From positions 2,699-20,497 of the forward strand of contig CAIFEU010000030.1 in NCBI GenBank assembly GCA_903789505.1: a DNA stretch of 17,799 nt, in the 5' to 3' direction. Of the stretch, positions 6,112 through 14,652 are shown in pieces. The translations under genes and the position numbers were made by a program. The notes under the pieces were generated by a model. The model saw nothing but the letters and a program-made list of their open reading frames with translations, did no database searches and was not told the DNA's origin. Position 1 is the first letter of the stretch. Each line of letters opens with the position of its first letter. The stretch is from an uncultured Coriobacteriales bacterium (GTDB taxonomy: Bacteria; Actinomycetota; Coriobacteriia; Coriobacteriales; UMGS124).

Positions 6112-9100
6112 ATGGGAAGTGTCATCGGCATGAACACTTTTCGAAGCACAGGTGACAGAAATTCCTCCGACGCAGACGCCGCGATTGGCCTCTCGCAACA
6201 GGCGCGCCTGATCTGGGCAAAGACCGGTCGCGACGAGCAGTCGCACCTCTGGGAGCCTCTCTACGTGCATCTCGCTGACACGATGGATACGGCGAAGCTG
6301 ATCTTGGGGAAGTGGCTTCCCGTCTCAATCTGTGAATGGATGCGGCAAGTGACCGGCCTGGACGACGGCACCCTGCAGTCGCTGGTGATGGTGCTTGCAG
6401 GCTGGCACGATATCGGAAAGGCCACGCCGTGCTTCGTGAGCAAGCGACAAGACCTTGCGGAGATTGTTCGCGCTGTCGGCCTGTACGTTCCACATCAGTG
6501 CGAGTCATGCCCACATGCGCTCATCGGGCAAATCGTCATCGAGGAATGGCTACGGCGAAACGGATGGGACCAGTCGGTTATCGACACCTGGGTGTACATC
6601 ATCGGCTCCCACCATGGCATGGTGCCTGATGATGCAAGCGTTGAGAGTCTCAGAGGCAGCTCCGCGTCGAAACCCGATGTGTTCGGGGATGAGGCATGGG
6701 AGTCCGTTCGCGAGGAGCTTCTGGATTGGATTGCGGCAGCAAGCGGCGCAAACGATTGCGCAGATACGCTCAAAGACGCATCGCTACCAGCCACGGTTCA
6801 GGTCATTCTCACTGCTGTCGTGATTATGTCAGACTGGATTGCCTCGAACTCTGACTTCTTTCCCCTTACCAATCACGTCGATGACTGGGACGCGTTCAAC
6901 CGTCGTGCTGAGTCTGCGTGGGATGCGCTCGCCCTACCGGGTCCCTGGCGGGCAATTGATGGACTTCCGGGAGATGAGGCGCTCTTCCATGAGCGCTTTC
7001 CTGGGCTTCCCCCTCAGGCACACCTGCTTCCGGCGCAGCGGCGGATGCTCGAGGCGGCGCATGCGATGGACGAGCCTGGCATCATCATCGATGAGGCGCC
7101 GATGGGCACAGGCAAGACGGAAGGCGCGCTGCTCGCGAGCGAGGTTCTCGCCTCTAAGTTCCATGAGGGTGGCGTGTGCTTTCTGCTACCGACGATGGCG
7201 ACGAGCAACGCGATGTTCTCGCGCGTCGCCGCTTGGTTGCGCGGCGTTCCGGACAAGACGGGTCGCGCTCGCCAGTCCATGGAGTTGCTCCATAGCAAGG
7301 CGGCTCTGAACGGTAGCTTTGCGCGCATGAAGGACTGGGGCGCGACATCGATGGGAGATGATCCGTCCATTCGTGAGGACGTGATTGCGCACGAGTGGTT
7401 TGGCGGCAGAAAGCGCGGCCTGCTCGCGTCGTTCACCGTCGGGACGATTGATCAGGGCCTCATGGCGGCTCTCAGACAACGGCATGTCCAGCTTAGACAT
7501 CTTGGGCTTGCTGGCAAAGTCGTCGTGATCGACGAGGTGCATGCGTATGACGCCTACATGAATGTCTACCTTGACCAGCTTCTCTCGTATCTCGGCGCAT
7601 ATCGCGTGCCGGTGATTCTGCTGTCTGCCACGCTTCCGCCCAAACGCCGTCAGGAGCTCGTCATGGCGTATCAGGGACGCACGGCGCGTAGGGGGACCGT
7701 GCCGGTACGATTGCCTGACGATTCATCGCGAAATGACGACGGCACGCCGGCCTACCCCCTCGTGACGACCGCGCCGGCTCCGGCGGTGAGGACTCGGGGT
7801 GAGAGCGGGCGCGCGGGTCGAGGCGAGGCGAGGCATTTCCCAAGCGAGCCTGGCGGGCATCGGATGGTCGACATCGCCTGTCTGGCGGATGACGACGAGA
7901 CCCTTTGCTCGGCGCTGCGTGCGGAGCTCGTCGATGGAGGCTGCGCTTGCGTGCTTCGCGACACGGTGCGGCGTGCGCAGGAGACCTATGCGTACCTCAA
8001 GGAACACCTCGCGGTTCCGATCAAGCTCGTCCATTCGCGATTCGCCGCGTCCGACCGCATGAGGAACGATGATGAGCTAATCGACCTGTTTGGCAAGGGC
8101 GATGCGCGTCGTCCAGAGACGTTCGTGGTCGTGGGCACACAGGTGCTCGAGCAATCGTTGGACATCGACTTTGACCTGATGGTGACCGACGTCGCGCCCG
8201 TTGACCTGCTTCTGCAGCGCATCGGTCGCCTGCATCGGCACGAGCGCGGTGACGGGCAGGCAAAGCGTCCGTTAAGACTGCGGCGTGCTCAGTGCCTGTT
8301 GACTGGCGTCGATGACTGGGAGACGCAGCCACCCCAGTTTGCCCGTGGGATCGATGCGGTGTATGAGCGGTCGACGCTGTGGCGCTCGCTTGCGGCGCTC
8401 GGGATTCCGGAGCGGCCTTCGTTCGGCACGACTTCGAGCTCACCGGAACCTTTCGCTACGATTGACGTGCCGGGGAACATCGCGTCGCTCGTGGAGCGTG
8501 TGTACGAGCGTCTTGACGACATGCCGCTCGCATGGCAGGACGCGGTCGCGGATGCGGACGCGGAGCTCGACGAAAAGATGAGAAAAAAGCAGGGAGATGC
8601 AAAGCAGTGGCTGCTGCCGAAGCTGAGCTCTCGACGCAGGATTCTGGACGGCTGGATGTGCAACGAGTATCCCTTAGGCGAGGAGGCCCGCGCGCGGGCG
8701 CAGGTACGCGACACCGATGAATCTCTCGAGGTCTTTGTCGTGATGAGACGTCGGGACGAGCGACTGTACGTGCTGCCAACGGTTGCAGCCACGGAAAAGG
8801 AGGCGTGCGCCAATCTTGGCACGGGTGTCGACGAACCCGATGACGGGGCAGCGCGTCTTGCGGCGACCAGCACGGTGAGCCTGCCGTCGTATGTCCTGAA
8901 GGATAGCGTGTTCGTCAACGCGCTCATGGATGAGGCGGCGCGTCTGCCGGGTCTGCAGGAGTCGAGATGGCTTCGGGACCAAATCCCGTTGGTGGTGGAC
9001 GAGCATGGCGACGCGATGGTGCCTGCGCGTGATGGGTACGAGCACGTGCACTATGACGCATGCGTTGGCCTGACGCTCGAGGGTGAGCGCGGCGATTACG

Positions 9101-9147
9101 CGGTGGGGAAGGAAGACAAGGACACGGAAGGTGGTGAGTTGGCATGA
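6112..9147 (+). CDS. cas3: Cas3 helicase-nuclease, type I-E
   Basis: This is the DNA-degrading enzyme recruited by Cascade to an R-loop: the HD domain nicks and digests the displaced strand while the SF2 helicase moves 3' to 5'. At 1011 residues it is longer than E. coli Cas3 (about 890). The HD nuclease domain shows H53 and the HD pair at 99-100 (WHDIGKATP), with further histidines in SHH. The helicase has Walker A MGTGKTEG near 330, the DEVH box at 474-477, the SAT motif at 505-507, and motif VI QRIGRLHRH at 702-710. All key residues seen are present, so it should be active. The start could be ATG 6112 or ATG 6130 (MNTF); the second has a GGGAAG at better spacing. Its stop overlaps the cas8e start as ATGA. 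It is the first gene of the effector operon and lies behind the TTGACA promoter and the mini-CRISPR. Codon third positions contain more A and T than in the flanking genes. Confidence 0.96.
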   Translation: MGSVIGMNTFRSTGDRNSSDADAAIGLSQQARLIWAKTGRDEQSHLWEPLYVHLADTMDTAKLILGKWLPVSICEWMRQVTGLDDGTLQSLVMVLAGWHDIGKATPCFVSKRQDLAEIVRAVGLYVPHQCESCPHALIGQIVIEEWLRRNGWDQSVIDTWVYIIGSHHGMVPDDASVESLRGSSASKPDVFGDEAWESVREELLDWIAAASGANDCADTLKDASLPATVQVILTAVVIMSDWIASNSDFFPLTNHVDDWDAFNRRAESAWDALALPGPWRAIDGLPGDEALFHERFPGLPPQAHLLPAQRRMLEAAHAMDEPGIIIDEAPMGTGKTEGALLASEVLASKFHEGGVCFLLPTMATSNAMFSRVAAWLRGVPDKTGRARQSMELLHSKAALNGSFARMKDWGATSMGDDPSIREDVIAHEWFGGRKRGLLASFTVGTIDQGLMAALRQRHVQLRHLGLAGKVVVIDEVHAYDAYMNVYLDQLLSYLGAYRVPVILLSATLPPKRRQELVMAYQGRTARRGTVPVRLPDDSSRNDDGTPAYPLVTTAPAPAVRTRGESGRAGRGEARHFPSEPGGHRMVDIACLADDDETLCSALRAELVDGGCACVLRDTVRRAQETYAYLKEHLAVPIKLVHSRFAASDRMRNDDELIDLFGKGDARRPETFVVVGTQVLEQSLDIDFDLMVTDVAPVDLLLQRIGRLHRHERGDGQAKRPLRLRRAQCLLTGVDDWETQPPQFARGIDAVYERSTLWRSLAALGIPERPSFGTTSSSPEPFATIDVPGNIASLVERVYERLDDMPLAWQDAVADADAELDEKMRKKQGDAKQWLLPKLSSRRRILDGWMCNEYPLGEEARARAQVRDTDESLEVFVVMRRRDERLYVLPTVAATEKEACANLGTGVDEPDDGAARLAATSTVSLPSYVLKDSVFVNALMDEAARLPGLQESRWLRDQIPLVVDEHGDAMVPARDGYEHVHYDACVGLTLEGERGDYAVGKEDKDTEGGELA

Positions 9148-10961
9148 GTCGATTTAACCTGATCGACGAACCGTGGATAAGGGCGCGCACATTGGCGGGC
9201 GAACTTGTCGAGCTCTCAATCCGTGATGTGCTCCTGCGCGCTCAGGATTTACAACGCTTAGCGAACGACCTGCCGACGCAGGACTTCGCGATTCTACGGT
9301 TGCTTGAGGCAATCCTTACAAGGGCCCTTGAGCCGCGCATCGCGGAAGCAGCGGACGAAGACCTCGCACCCGCCGACGTTTGGGAGGAGCTCTGGCAGGC
9401 ATCGACGTTGCCGGCGGAGGAGATTGAGACGTATTTGGCGGGGTGGCACGACTCGTTCTGGCTGTTTGACGACGAGCGGCCGTTCATGCAGGAGGCGGAC
9501 CTCCGTCCGGGAAACGGCAAACCGCTCGAAATCAAGAAAATCGTCGCCGACGTTCCCGATGGGACGCCGTTCTTTACGATGCGCACGGGAGCAGCGCTTG
9601 AGTCACTGACGTATGCAGAGGCGGCACGATGGCTTGTCCACACACAGGCGTACGACACGTCGGGAATCAAGACGGGCGTGATCGGTGACCCTAACGTCAA
9701 GGGCGGCAAGAGCTATCCAATCGGTACGGGCTGGGCGGGTCAGCTTGGTGGTGTGTTCGTCGAAGGCGACAACCTGCGTCAGACGCTGCTGCTCAACCTC
9801 ATCCTCGGCGCTCTGCATGATCTCGCGGGTGATTTCGTCGCCGCTGATGACCTGCCCGAATGGGAGCTGGCACAGCCGGGAGGCTGTGTCCGTCCTCACG
9901 ATCCTCGAGGGCCCGTTGACCTCTACACGTGGCAGTCGCGCCGGATTCGTTTGATTCCTGACGGAGACGTCGTCCGAGAGGTCGTTCTCACGAACGCCAC
10001 TAAGCTTGACGTGTACGACAGACAGCACTGCGAGCCGATGGCGAGCTGGCGACGCAACACCGCTGCAGAAAAGCGGCTTCACAGGGAGCCGGTGTACACG
10101 CCGGTGCGTCCTCAGGCTGGCCGCGCGATGTGGCGCGGGCTGGACGCTATTCTGGGCACAGGCGGACGTGACGCCGGCGCTGGCGAGATTCAGCAACCGG
10201 GCGTTCTAGCGTGGATTGGCTATCTGGCGGGGCCGAACGGTGGCCGGAAGATCCCAATGACGTACACGCTGCGCCTGCATGCAATTGGCATGCGATATGG
10301 CACCCAGGATGCAGTCGTCGAGCAGGTCATCGACGATCGGCTTGCGTTGCAGGCATACCTGCTGACGGACGAGGGCGCCTCTGCGGCGGAACTTGCGCGT
10401 GAATGCATGGCCGAGACCGACCAGGTCGTTCTTGGCCTCGGAAGAATGGCGGCCAACATCTGCATCGCGAGTGGCGAGGACGATGACGCCGCAGGTCCGC
10501 GCGATCACGCGCGAGCGGAGGCGTACTTCGACCTGGACGCGCCGTTCCGCACGTGGCTCGCTGACCTCGGTCCCCAGTCTGACCTGGTCGGCGCGCGGCG
10601 GGCATGGGTCGATGAGGCGCGGCACCTGATTGACGGCGTCGCACTGTCGCTCGTCGAGGGCGCGCCTCCTGCGGCGCACGTCGGGCACAAGGTCTCGTCG
10701 TCCTCGACGAAGACCGCGCTGTGGATGACAGCTTCGCGCGCCGAGGCGATCTTCAAGGCGGGGATGCGGAAAATCTGGCCTCTCGACCGCGCTACGACAG
10801 AAGGGGCTGCCGCAGACGGCGCCGTTGGAGGAGATGCTGCCACTGCCGGTACTGCCGCCAACAGCGGGGGTGCCGTGGATGGTGCCCTGTCCAGTGCGAT
10901 GGACGGACGAGAGGCGGGTACCGACGCGGGCGACCGCGACGGACGAGGAGAGGAGGAATGA
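9144..10961 (+). CDS. cas8e: Cas8e (Cse1/CasA), Cascade large subunit
   Basis: The N-terminus MSRFNLIDEPWIRA is typical of Cse1. This subunit reads the PAM in the target, starts R-loop formation and docks Cas3. The 605 residues exceed the usual ~500. The last ~57 residues (from about 549, after KIWPLDRATTEG) are a low-complexity tail of Ala, Gly, Asp and Thr ending in acidic residues, without family similarity. The family fold appears complete before that, with the HKVSSSSTKTALWM region near 515-530. The ATG overlaps the cas3 stop (9144-9147), and the TGA overlaps the next ATG (10958-10961), so the three genes are translationally coupled. The GC-rich repetitive tail also supplies the Shine-Dalgarno sequences for cse2. 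Confidence 0.94.
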   Translation: MSRFNLIDEPWIRARTLAGELVELSIRDVLLRAQDLQRLANDLPTQDFAILRLLEAILTRALEPRIAEAADEDLAPADVWEELWQASTLPAEEIETYLAGWHDSFWLFDDERPFMQEADLRPGNGKPLEIKKIVADVPDGTPFFTMRTGAALESLTYAEAARWLVHTQAYDTSGIKTGVIGDPNVKGGKSYPIGTGWAGQLGGVFVEGDNLRQTLLLNLILGALHDLAGDFVAADDLPEWELAQPGGCVRPHDPRGPVDLYTWQSRRIRLIPDGDVVREVVLTNATKLDVYDRQHCEPMASWRRNTAAEKRLHREPVYTPVRPQAGRAMWRGLDAILGTGGRDAGAGEIQQPGVLAWIGYLAGPNGGRKIPMTYTLRLHAIGMRYGTQDAVVEQVIDDRLALQAYLLTDEGASAAELARECMAETDQVVLGLGRMAANICIASGEDDDAAGPRDHARAEAYFDLDAPFRTWLADLGPQSDLVGARRAWVDEARHLIDGVALSLVEGAPPAAHVGHKVSSSSTKTALWMTASRAEAIFKAGMRKIWPLDRATTEGAAADGAVGGDAATAGTAANSGGAVDGALSSAMDGREAGTDAGDRDGRGEEE

Positions 10962-11659
10962 GCGACATGGCTGAAGAGAACCAGGAATCGGTCGTCGCCC
11001 TGGCGGGGGGCACCGACATGCCCAAGCCCGATGCCGCGGTTCAGCAGTACGTGTCTCGGCGCGTGGCAAGGCTGCAGGGAATGCTCCTGTCGGATGCCGG
11101 GCACTCAGCGGCGGCGCGAGTTCTTGCCGAGTTGAGGAGGGCCATCTCGAGCGCCCCCGGCGCGGACCCGAGCGTGTGGGTCATTGAGTTCGAGGAGATG
11201 CCGGCGTGTCTGCAGGGCGTGAGTAGCGAGCCATCTGCGGGCGAGTGGGCGGTGCACGGTGCGTTGACGCTCTACGCTGTGCATCAGCAGTCTCAGCGTG
11301 TTGGCATGTATCAGGTCGGTGCACCCTACGGCCTTGGCGCAAGTATTCGCATGCTCGTTGCGAGACGAGCTGACGCGTATTCGGGCATTGAGGACGGGCA
11401 GCTCCCCACTCGCTTCGCGGCGCTGGTGACGGCCGCTTCCATGGAGGAGCGTATGCACTATCTGCGCCAGATTGTCCAGCTGCTTCGGACGGAATCGATT
11501 CCACTCGACTACGGTCGTCTTGCTCGGGATCTCTATAACCTGCAGAACCCGTATCGTGCCGATGCCGTTCGTCTTGCCTGGGGTCGCGCGTACACCAGAC
11601 CGCCGCAGCGAGCTCACGATGACGCGTCGCCGCAGCCAACCGAGCACATCGCCCACTGA
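10958..11659 (+). CDS. cse2: Cse2 (CasB, Cas11e), Cascade small subunit
   Basis: A helical protein of 233 residues, with RARVL-type Arg-rich helices (VSRRVARLQGML, AARVLAELRRAI) and the conserved ending LPLDY/RLARDLYNLQ pattern, here IPLDYGRLARDLYNLQNP. Two Cse2 copies form the belly of Cascade and hold the displaced DNA strand. It is somewhat longer than E. coli CasB (160), with an extra ~25 residues at the N-terminus and a His/Asp/Pro tail. Two starts fit: ATG 10958, overlapping the cas8e stop with GAGGAG 7 bases upstream, and ATG 10967 (MAEENQ), with AGGAGG 10 bases upstream. The gap to cas7e is 168 bases, unusually large for this operon. Confidence 0.92.
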   Translation: MSDMAEENQESVVALAGGTDMPKPDAAVQQYVSRRVARLQGMLLSDAGHSAAARVLAELRRAISSAPGADPSVWVIEFEEMPACLQGVSSEPSAGEWAVHGALTLYAVHQQSQRVGMYQVGAPYGLGASIRMLVARRADAYSGIEDGQLPTRFAALVTAASMEERMHYLRQIVQLLRTESIPLDYGRLARDLYNLQNPYRADAVRLAWGRAYTRPPQRAHDDASPQPTEHIAH

Positions 11660-11827
11660 GCTTCCGGCTTTGTCGTGTCGGCCTAGGGCCACCGGCACTG
11701 CCGTGCATACCGCTTGCGTGTTGTCGGCGCATATGCCAGGTTCGCGCGATGCACACGGCACCCAGGGAGCGTCAGACATCGCAGAGAGTCACGCGCCGCG
11801 AAAGGCGCGGAGAAAGGAAGGCAGACC
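11660..11827 (+). other. Structured spacer between cse2 and cas7e
   Basis: All other junctions between cas3 and cas6e overlap or are a few bases long, but this one is 168 bases and contains no credible frame. It can fold: GCCGTG (11700-11705) and CAT pair with ATG and CACGGC (11749-11759) with a 2-base bulge. A tight hairpin CGCGCC/GGCGCG (11792-11797, 11804-11809) closes on GCGAAA two bases before the cas7e ribosome-binding region. It may be an RNA-stabilising or processing element setting Cas7 supply. Confidence 0.45.
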
Positions 11828-12985
11828 ATGTCCACCAAGCCGCTGTACATTGACGTGCACGTTCTCCAGACCGTCCCTCCGAACAACATGAACCGCGACG
11901 ATACGGGCAGCCCGAAGACGGCACGGTTCGGAGATGCAACGCGCTCGCGCGTCTCGTCTCAGGCGTGGAAGAAGGCGACGCGTGACGTGTTGGCCTCCCT
12001 GCTCGACGAGGATGACATTGGGCAGCGGACGAAGTATGCGGTCGACCTGATTGCGCGCGAAATTCGCGCCATCGCCCCCGACATCGAGGACGAGCAGGCG
12101 CACGAGCTTGCCAGCGATGCCCTCGGCGCGACTGGCGTGAAGGTCAATAAGGATAAAGACAAGGGGTACGTGACCGGCTACCTGCTCTTCATTAGCCCGC
12201 GTCAAGCTCAGAAGCTCGCAAGCCTCGCGGTGGACGCCTTTGGGCGTGGCGTCGCCGTGGAGAAGAAAGAGGCGCGGGCGGTTCTGGACATCAAGTCCCA
12301 TCCTGTGCTGAACGCCATCGACATTGCACTGTTCGGTAGGATGGTCGCCGATGCCCCTGACCTGAACGTCGATGCCTCAGTTCAAGTCGCCCATGCCATC
12401 GGCGTTGGCAGAGCCGAGCCCGAGTTCGACTACTTCACGGCGATGGATGACCGAGCGCCAGAGGACAATGCAGGTGCGGGCATGATTGGCACCGTGGAGT
12501 TTACGTCCGAGACGCTGTACCGCTATGCGACGATTGATGTCATGCATCTGGCGGAGAACCTCGGCTCCGTTCCGGCCGCACGTCGTGCCATCGAAACCTT
12601 CCTGCGCGCGTTCGTCCTGTCGATGCCGACGGGCAAGCAGAACTCGTTTGCCAACCGCACGCTGCCGGGTGGCGTTGTCGTGCAGCTGCGCGACACGCAG
12701 CCGGTCAGCCTCGTAACGGCATTCGAGACGCCCGTAGCCGCCGTGGGCGGCAAGAGCCAGACGGCAATGGCCTGCGAGGCTCTGGTCGGGCAGGAGGGGC
12801 TCATGGACAAGGCGTTCGGCGTGAAGCCATTCGAGACGCATGTCGTGTGTGCTGTACCCGGAGCCGAATGCCTGGCTGGGCTCGCGACGGGCGGCGAGGC
12901 AGAGTCCCTCGACGACCTAGTGGCTGGTGTCGGTGCGCGAGCCGCCGACTATCTCGCCGAGTCTGGCTTCGTCGGCGAGGAGTGA
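11828..12985 (+). CDS. cas7e: Cas7e (Cse4/CasC), Cascade backbone subunit
   Basis: Six copies of Cas7 coat the crRNA and set the 6-nt rhythm in which every sixth guide base is flipped out. The 385-residue product starts MSTKPLYIDVHVLQTVPPNNMNRDDTG, a textbook Cas7e beginning, continuing with KTARFGDATRSRVSSQAWKKATR; length is close to the ~360 of the family. The central part has FDYFTAMDD and the C-terminal region SFANRTLPG. The ATG at 11828 follows AAGGAAGG (11814-11821) by 6 bases; the long in-frame extension back to 11714 lies in the structured spacer and does not look coding. It ends 5 bases before cas5e. Confidence 0.95.
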   Translation: MSTKPLYIDVHVLQTVPPNNMNRDDTGSPKTARFGDATRSRVSSQAWKKATRDVLASLLDEDDIGQRTKYAVDLIAREIRAIAPDIEDEQAHELASDALGATGVKVNKDKDKGYVTGYLLFISPRQAQKLASLAVDAFGRGVAVEKKEARAVLDIKSHPVLNAIDIALFGRMVADAPDLNVDASVQVAHAIGVGRAEPEFDYFTAMDDRAPEDNAGAGMIGTVEFTSETLYRYATIDVMHLAENLGSVPAARRAIETFLRAFVLSMPTGKQNSFANRTLPGGVVVQLRDTQPVSLVTAFETPVAAVGGKSQTAMACEALVGQEGLMDKAFGVKPFETHVVCAVPGAECLAGLATGGEAESLDDLVAGVGARAADYLAESGFVGEE

Positions 12986-12990
12986 CGGCC

Positions 12991-13785
12991 ATGGGCACAC
13001 TGCTGCTGGAGCTCGCCGGGCCCCTGCAGTCATGGGGAACCGACGGGCGTTTCACTGAGAGGGCCACAGGTCACGAGCCGTCCAAGAGCGGTATCGTTGG
13101 CCTGCTCGCGTCGGCGCTGGGCCGTCGACGCACCGAGGCAGTGGATGACCTCGCACGCCTGCGAATGGGCGTGCGGGTCGACCAACCCGGCGTGTACGAA
13201 CGCGATTTCCAAACGATGCACCAGCGGACGTGGGACAAGCAGGCGGAACGCTGGGTGCGCGGCGGGGACTCGAAGCTCTCGAACCGCTCCTATCTCGCTG
13301 ATGCCGTCTTTGTCGTCGGCGTGGAGATGGAGGACTCCGCACTTGATGCGCTCGCCGAGGCATTGCTCCACCCGGCGTTCCCGCTATATCTCGGACGACG
13401 CTCGTGTCCTCCCGCGTCAAGGGTGTTGATTGCGGCGTGTCCAGAGGTATCCCTTGCTTCTGCGCTTGCGGATGAACCCTGGCATGCGAGTGCGTCATAT
13501 CGCAGGGCAAGGGCTCGTCGAGGGTTGGCGCCGCTGCCACGACTCGAAATCGTGCGCGATGAGGCACCCGATGATGACGTGTCACTGCCTCGTGAGACGG
13601 TGCGCGACGTACCCGTGAGCTTCTCGCCTGAGCACCGGGAGTATGGGTGGCGTACGGTGGTGCGCGAATACGTGTCCGCGCACGACGCGGACAATTGCGG
13701 GCCCGGTGGCTCCGCCTCTCCCGTCGGCCGCGCTGTCTTGGAGGATTTGCCTGCGCATGACCCCTGGTCTGCGCTTGAGGGGTGA
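12991..13785 (+). CDS. cas5e: Cas5e (CasD), Cascade 5'-handle subunit
   Basis: Cas5e caps the backbone and grips the 8-nt 5' handle of the crRNA. The 264-residue product begins MGTLLLELAGPLQSWGTDGRF, the usual Cas5e start with the invariant 'GPLQSWG' turn, followed by the EPSKSGIVGLLASALG segment that forms the thumb. Length is slightly above the E. coli protein (224). GAGGAG at the very end of cas7e, 8 bases upstream, supports ATG 12991. Its stop lies next to the cas6e start. Nothing is missing. Confidence 0.94.
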   Translation: MGTLLLELAGPLQSWGTDGRFTERATGHEPSKSGIVGLLASALGRRRTEAVDDLARLRMGVRVDQPGVYERDFQTMHQRTWDKQAERWVRGGDSKLSNRSYLADAVFVVGVEMEDSALDALAEALLHPAFPLYLGRRSCPPASRVLIAACPEVSLASALADEPWHASASYRRARARRGLAPLPRLEIVRDEAPDDDVSLPRETVRDVPVSFSPEHREYGWRTVVREYVSAHDADNCGPGGSASPVGRAVLEDLPAHDPWSALEG

Positions 13786-13790
13786 CAAAC

Positions 13791-14543
13791 ATGTATCTCA
13801 CGCGCTTTCCAATCAACAAGACGCGTCGCGAGACGCACCGCATGCTCGCCTCGCCCTACAGGCTGCATGCGGCGATAGCGGGAAGCTTCCCGACAGGAGG
13901 TATGGCGGACGGCTCAGCGTCGGATGCTGGTCGTGTTCTGTGGCGTCTGGACGAACAGGGTGACGGTCTCGTGCTTTACATTGCAAGCCCGTCCATACCG
14001 AGCTTGACGGGACTTGACGAGCAGATTGGTTGGCCAGATCTGCCGCAGCAGTGGGAAACGCGGGATTATGATGCGTTTTTGTCCCGCATCACGGAGGGAC
14101 GTAAGTATACGTTTCGTCTGGTCGCCAATCCCGTCGTGAGCAGGGTTGGTTCCAAGAACGGTCGCGGTGCCTCCCGACGCATGGGGCACCTCACGCCGCT
14201 GCCGCAGGCGGCGTGGCTGCTTGGCGCTGCGGCGTACGAGGGCACCGGCGTTGAGCCGCCGGCACTATTCGTCAACCAGCCTGTGACTCGTGCGGAGCGC
14301 AACGGCTTCGCAGTCGAGCGCGATCTGGTGACGGGCACTCCTCGACTTGTCGTGTCCCACGAGCGCAAGCTAACGTTCAACCACGGCGCGGGCGGGTCGC
14401 GTATCACGCTTGCGACCGCCCAGTTCGACGGGGTCCTGCGCGTAATCGACGCACAGGCGCTTCGCCGTGCTCTTGTCGAGGGCATTGGCCACGGCAAAGG
14501 GTTTGGATGCGGCATGATGACGGTCGCGCCCCTCTCGGAGTGA
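13791..14543 (+). CDS. cas6e: Cas6e (Cse3/CasE), crRNA-processing endonuclease
   Basis: Cas6e binds the repeat hairpin and cuts at its 3' base, leaving the 5' handle on the next crRNA, and stays on the 3' hairpin as part of Cascade. The 250-residue product (MYLTRFPINKTRRETHRML) has Tyr23 and His26 in PYRLHAAI, at the same numbers as the catalytic Tyr and His of the Thermus Cse3 enzyme. The C-terminal Gly-rich RNA-binding loop is GIGHGKGFGCGMM. ATG 13791 has GAGGGG 8 bases upstream; GTG 13782, overlapping the cas5e stop, would add three residues and cannot be excluded. A strong intrinsic terminator follows 9 bases after its stop. The enzyme should also process the mini-CRISPR at 5877, whose hairpins are kept. 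Confidence 0.94.
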   Translation: MYLTRFPINKTRRETHRMLASPYRLHAAIAGSFPTGGMADGSASDAGRVLWRLDEQGDGLVLYIASPSIPSLTGLDEQIGWPDLPQQWETRDYDAFLSRITEGRKYTFRLVANPVVSRVGSKNGRGASRRMGHLTPLPQAAWLLGAAAYEGTGVEPPALFVNQPVTRAERNGFAVERDLVTGTPRLVVSHERKLTFNHGAGGSRITLATAQFDGVLRVIDAQALRRALVEGIGHGKGFGCGMMTVAPLSE

Positions 14544-14552
14544 GCCATCAGG

Positions 14553-14594
14553 ACGGCGCTGTGACGCTTGCGCTTGTGTCACGGCGCCGTTTTT
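14553..14594 (+). terminator. Intrinsic terminator between cas6e and cas1
   Basis: The arms 14553-14565 (ACGGCGCTGTGAC) and 14578-14590 (GTCACGGCGCCGT) pair over 13 bp with one U-G pair around a 12-nt loop, followed directly by TTTTT (14590-14594). This is a complete rho-independent terminator on the + strand. It should separate the effector genes from cas1-cas2. The remaining 58 bases before cas1 hold no clear promoter, so partial readthrough or a hidden promoter is needed for cas1. Confidence 0.85.
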
Positions 14595-14652
14595 ACTCTC
14601 CAGCTGAGGGACGGGGCATGAGCTCTCCGGCGTGTCAAAGAGGGGGAGTGCG

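Noticed and set aside
10721..10957. In-frame upstream extension of cse2
   Set aside because: It overlaps the cas8e coding end in another frame and is Arg/Cys-rich; the ATGA overlap with a Shine-Dalgarno at 10945 fits the real start.
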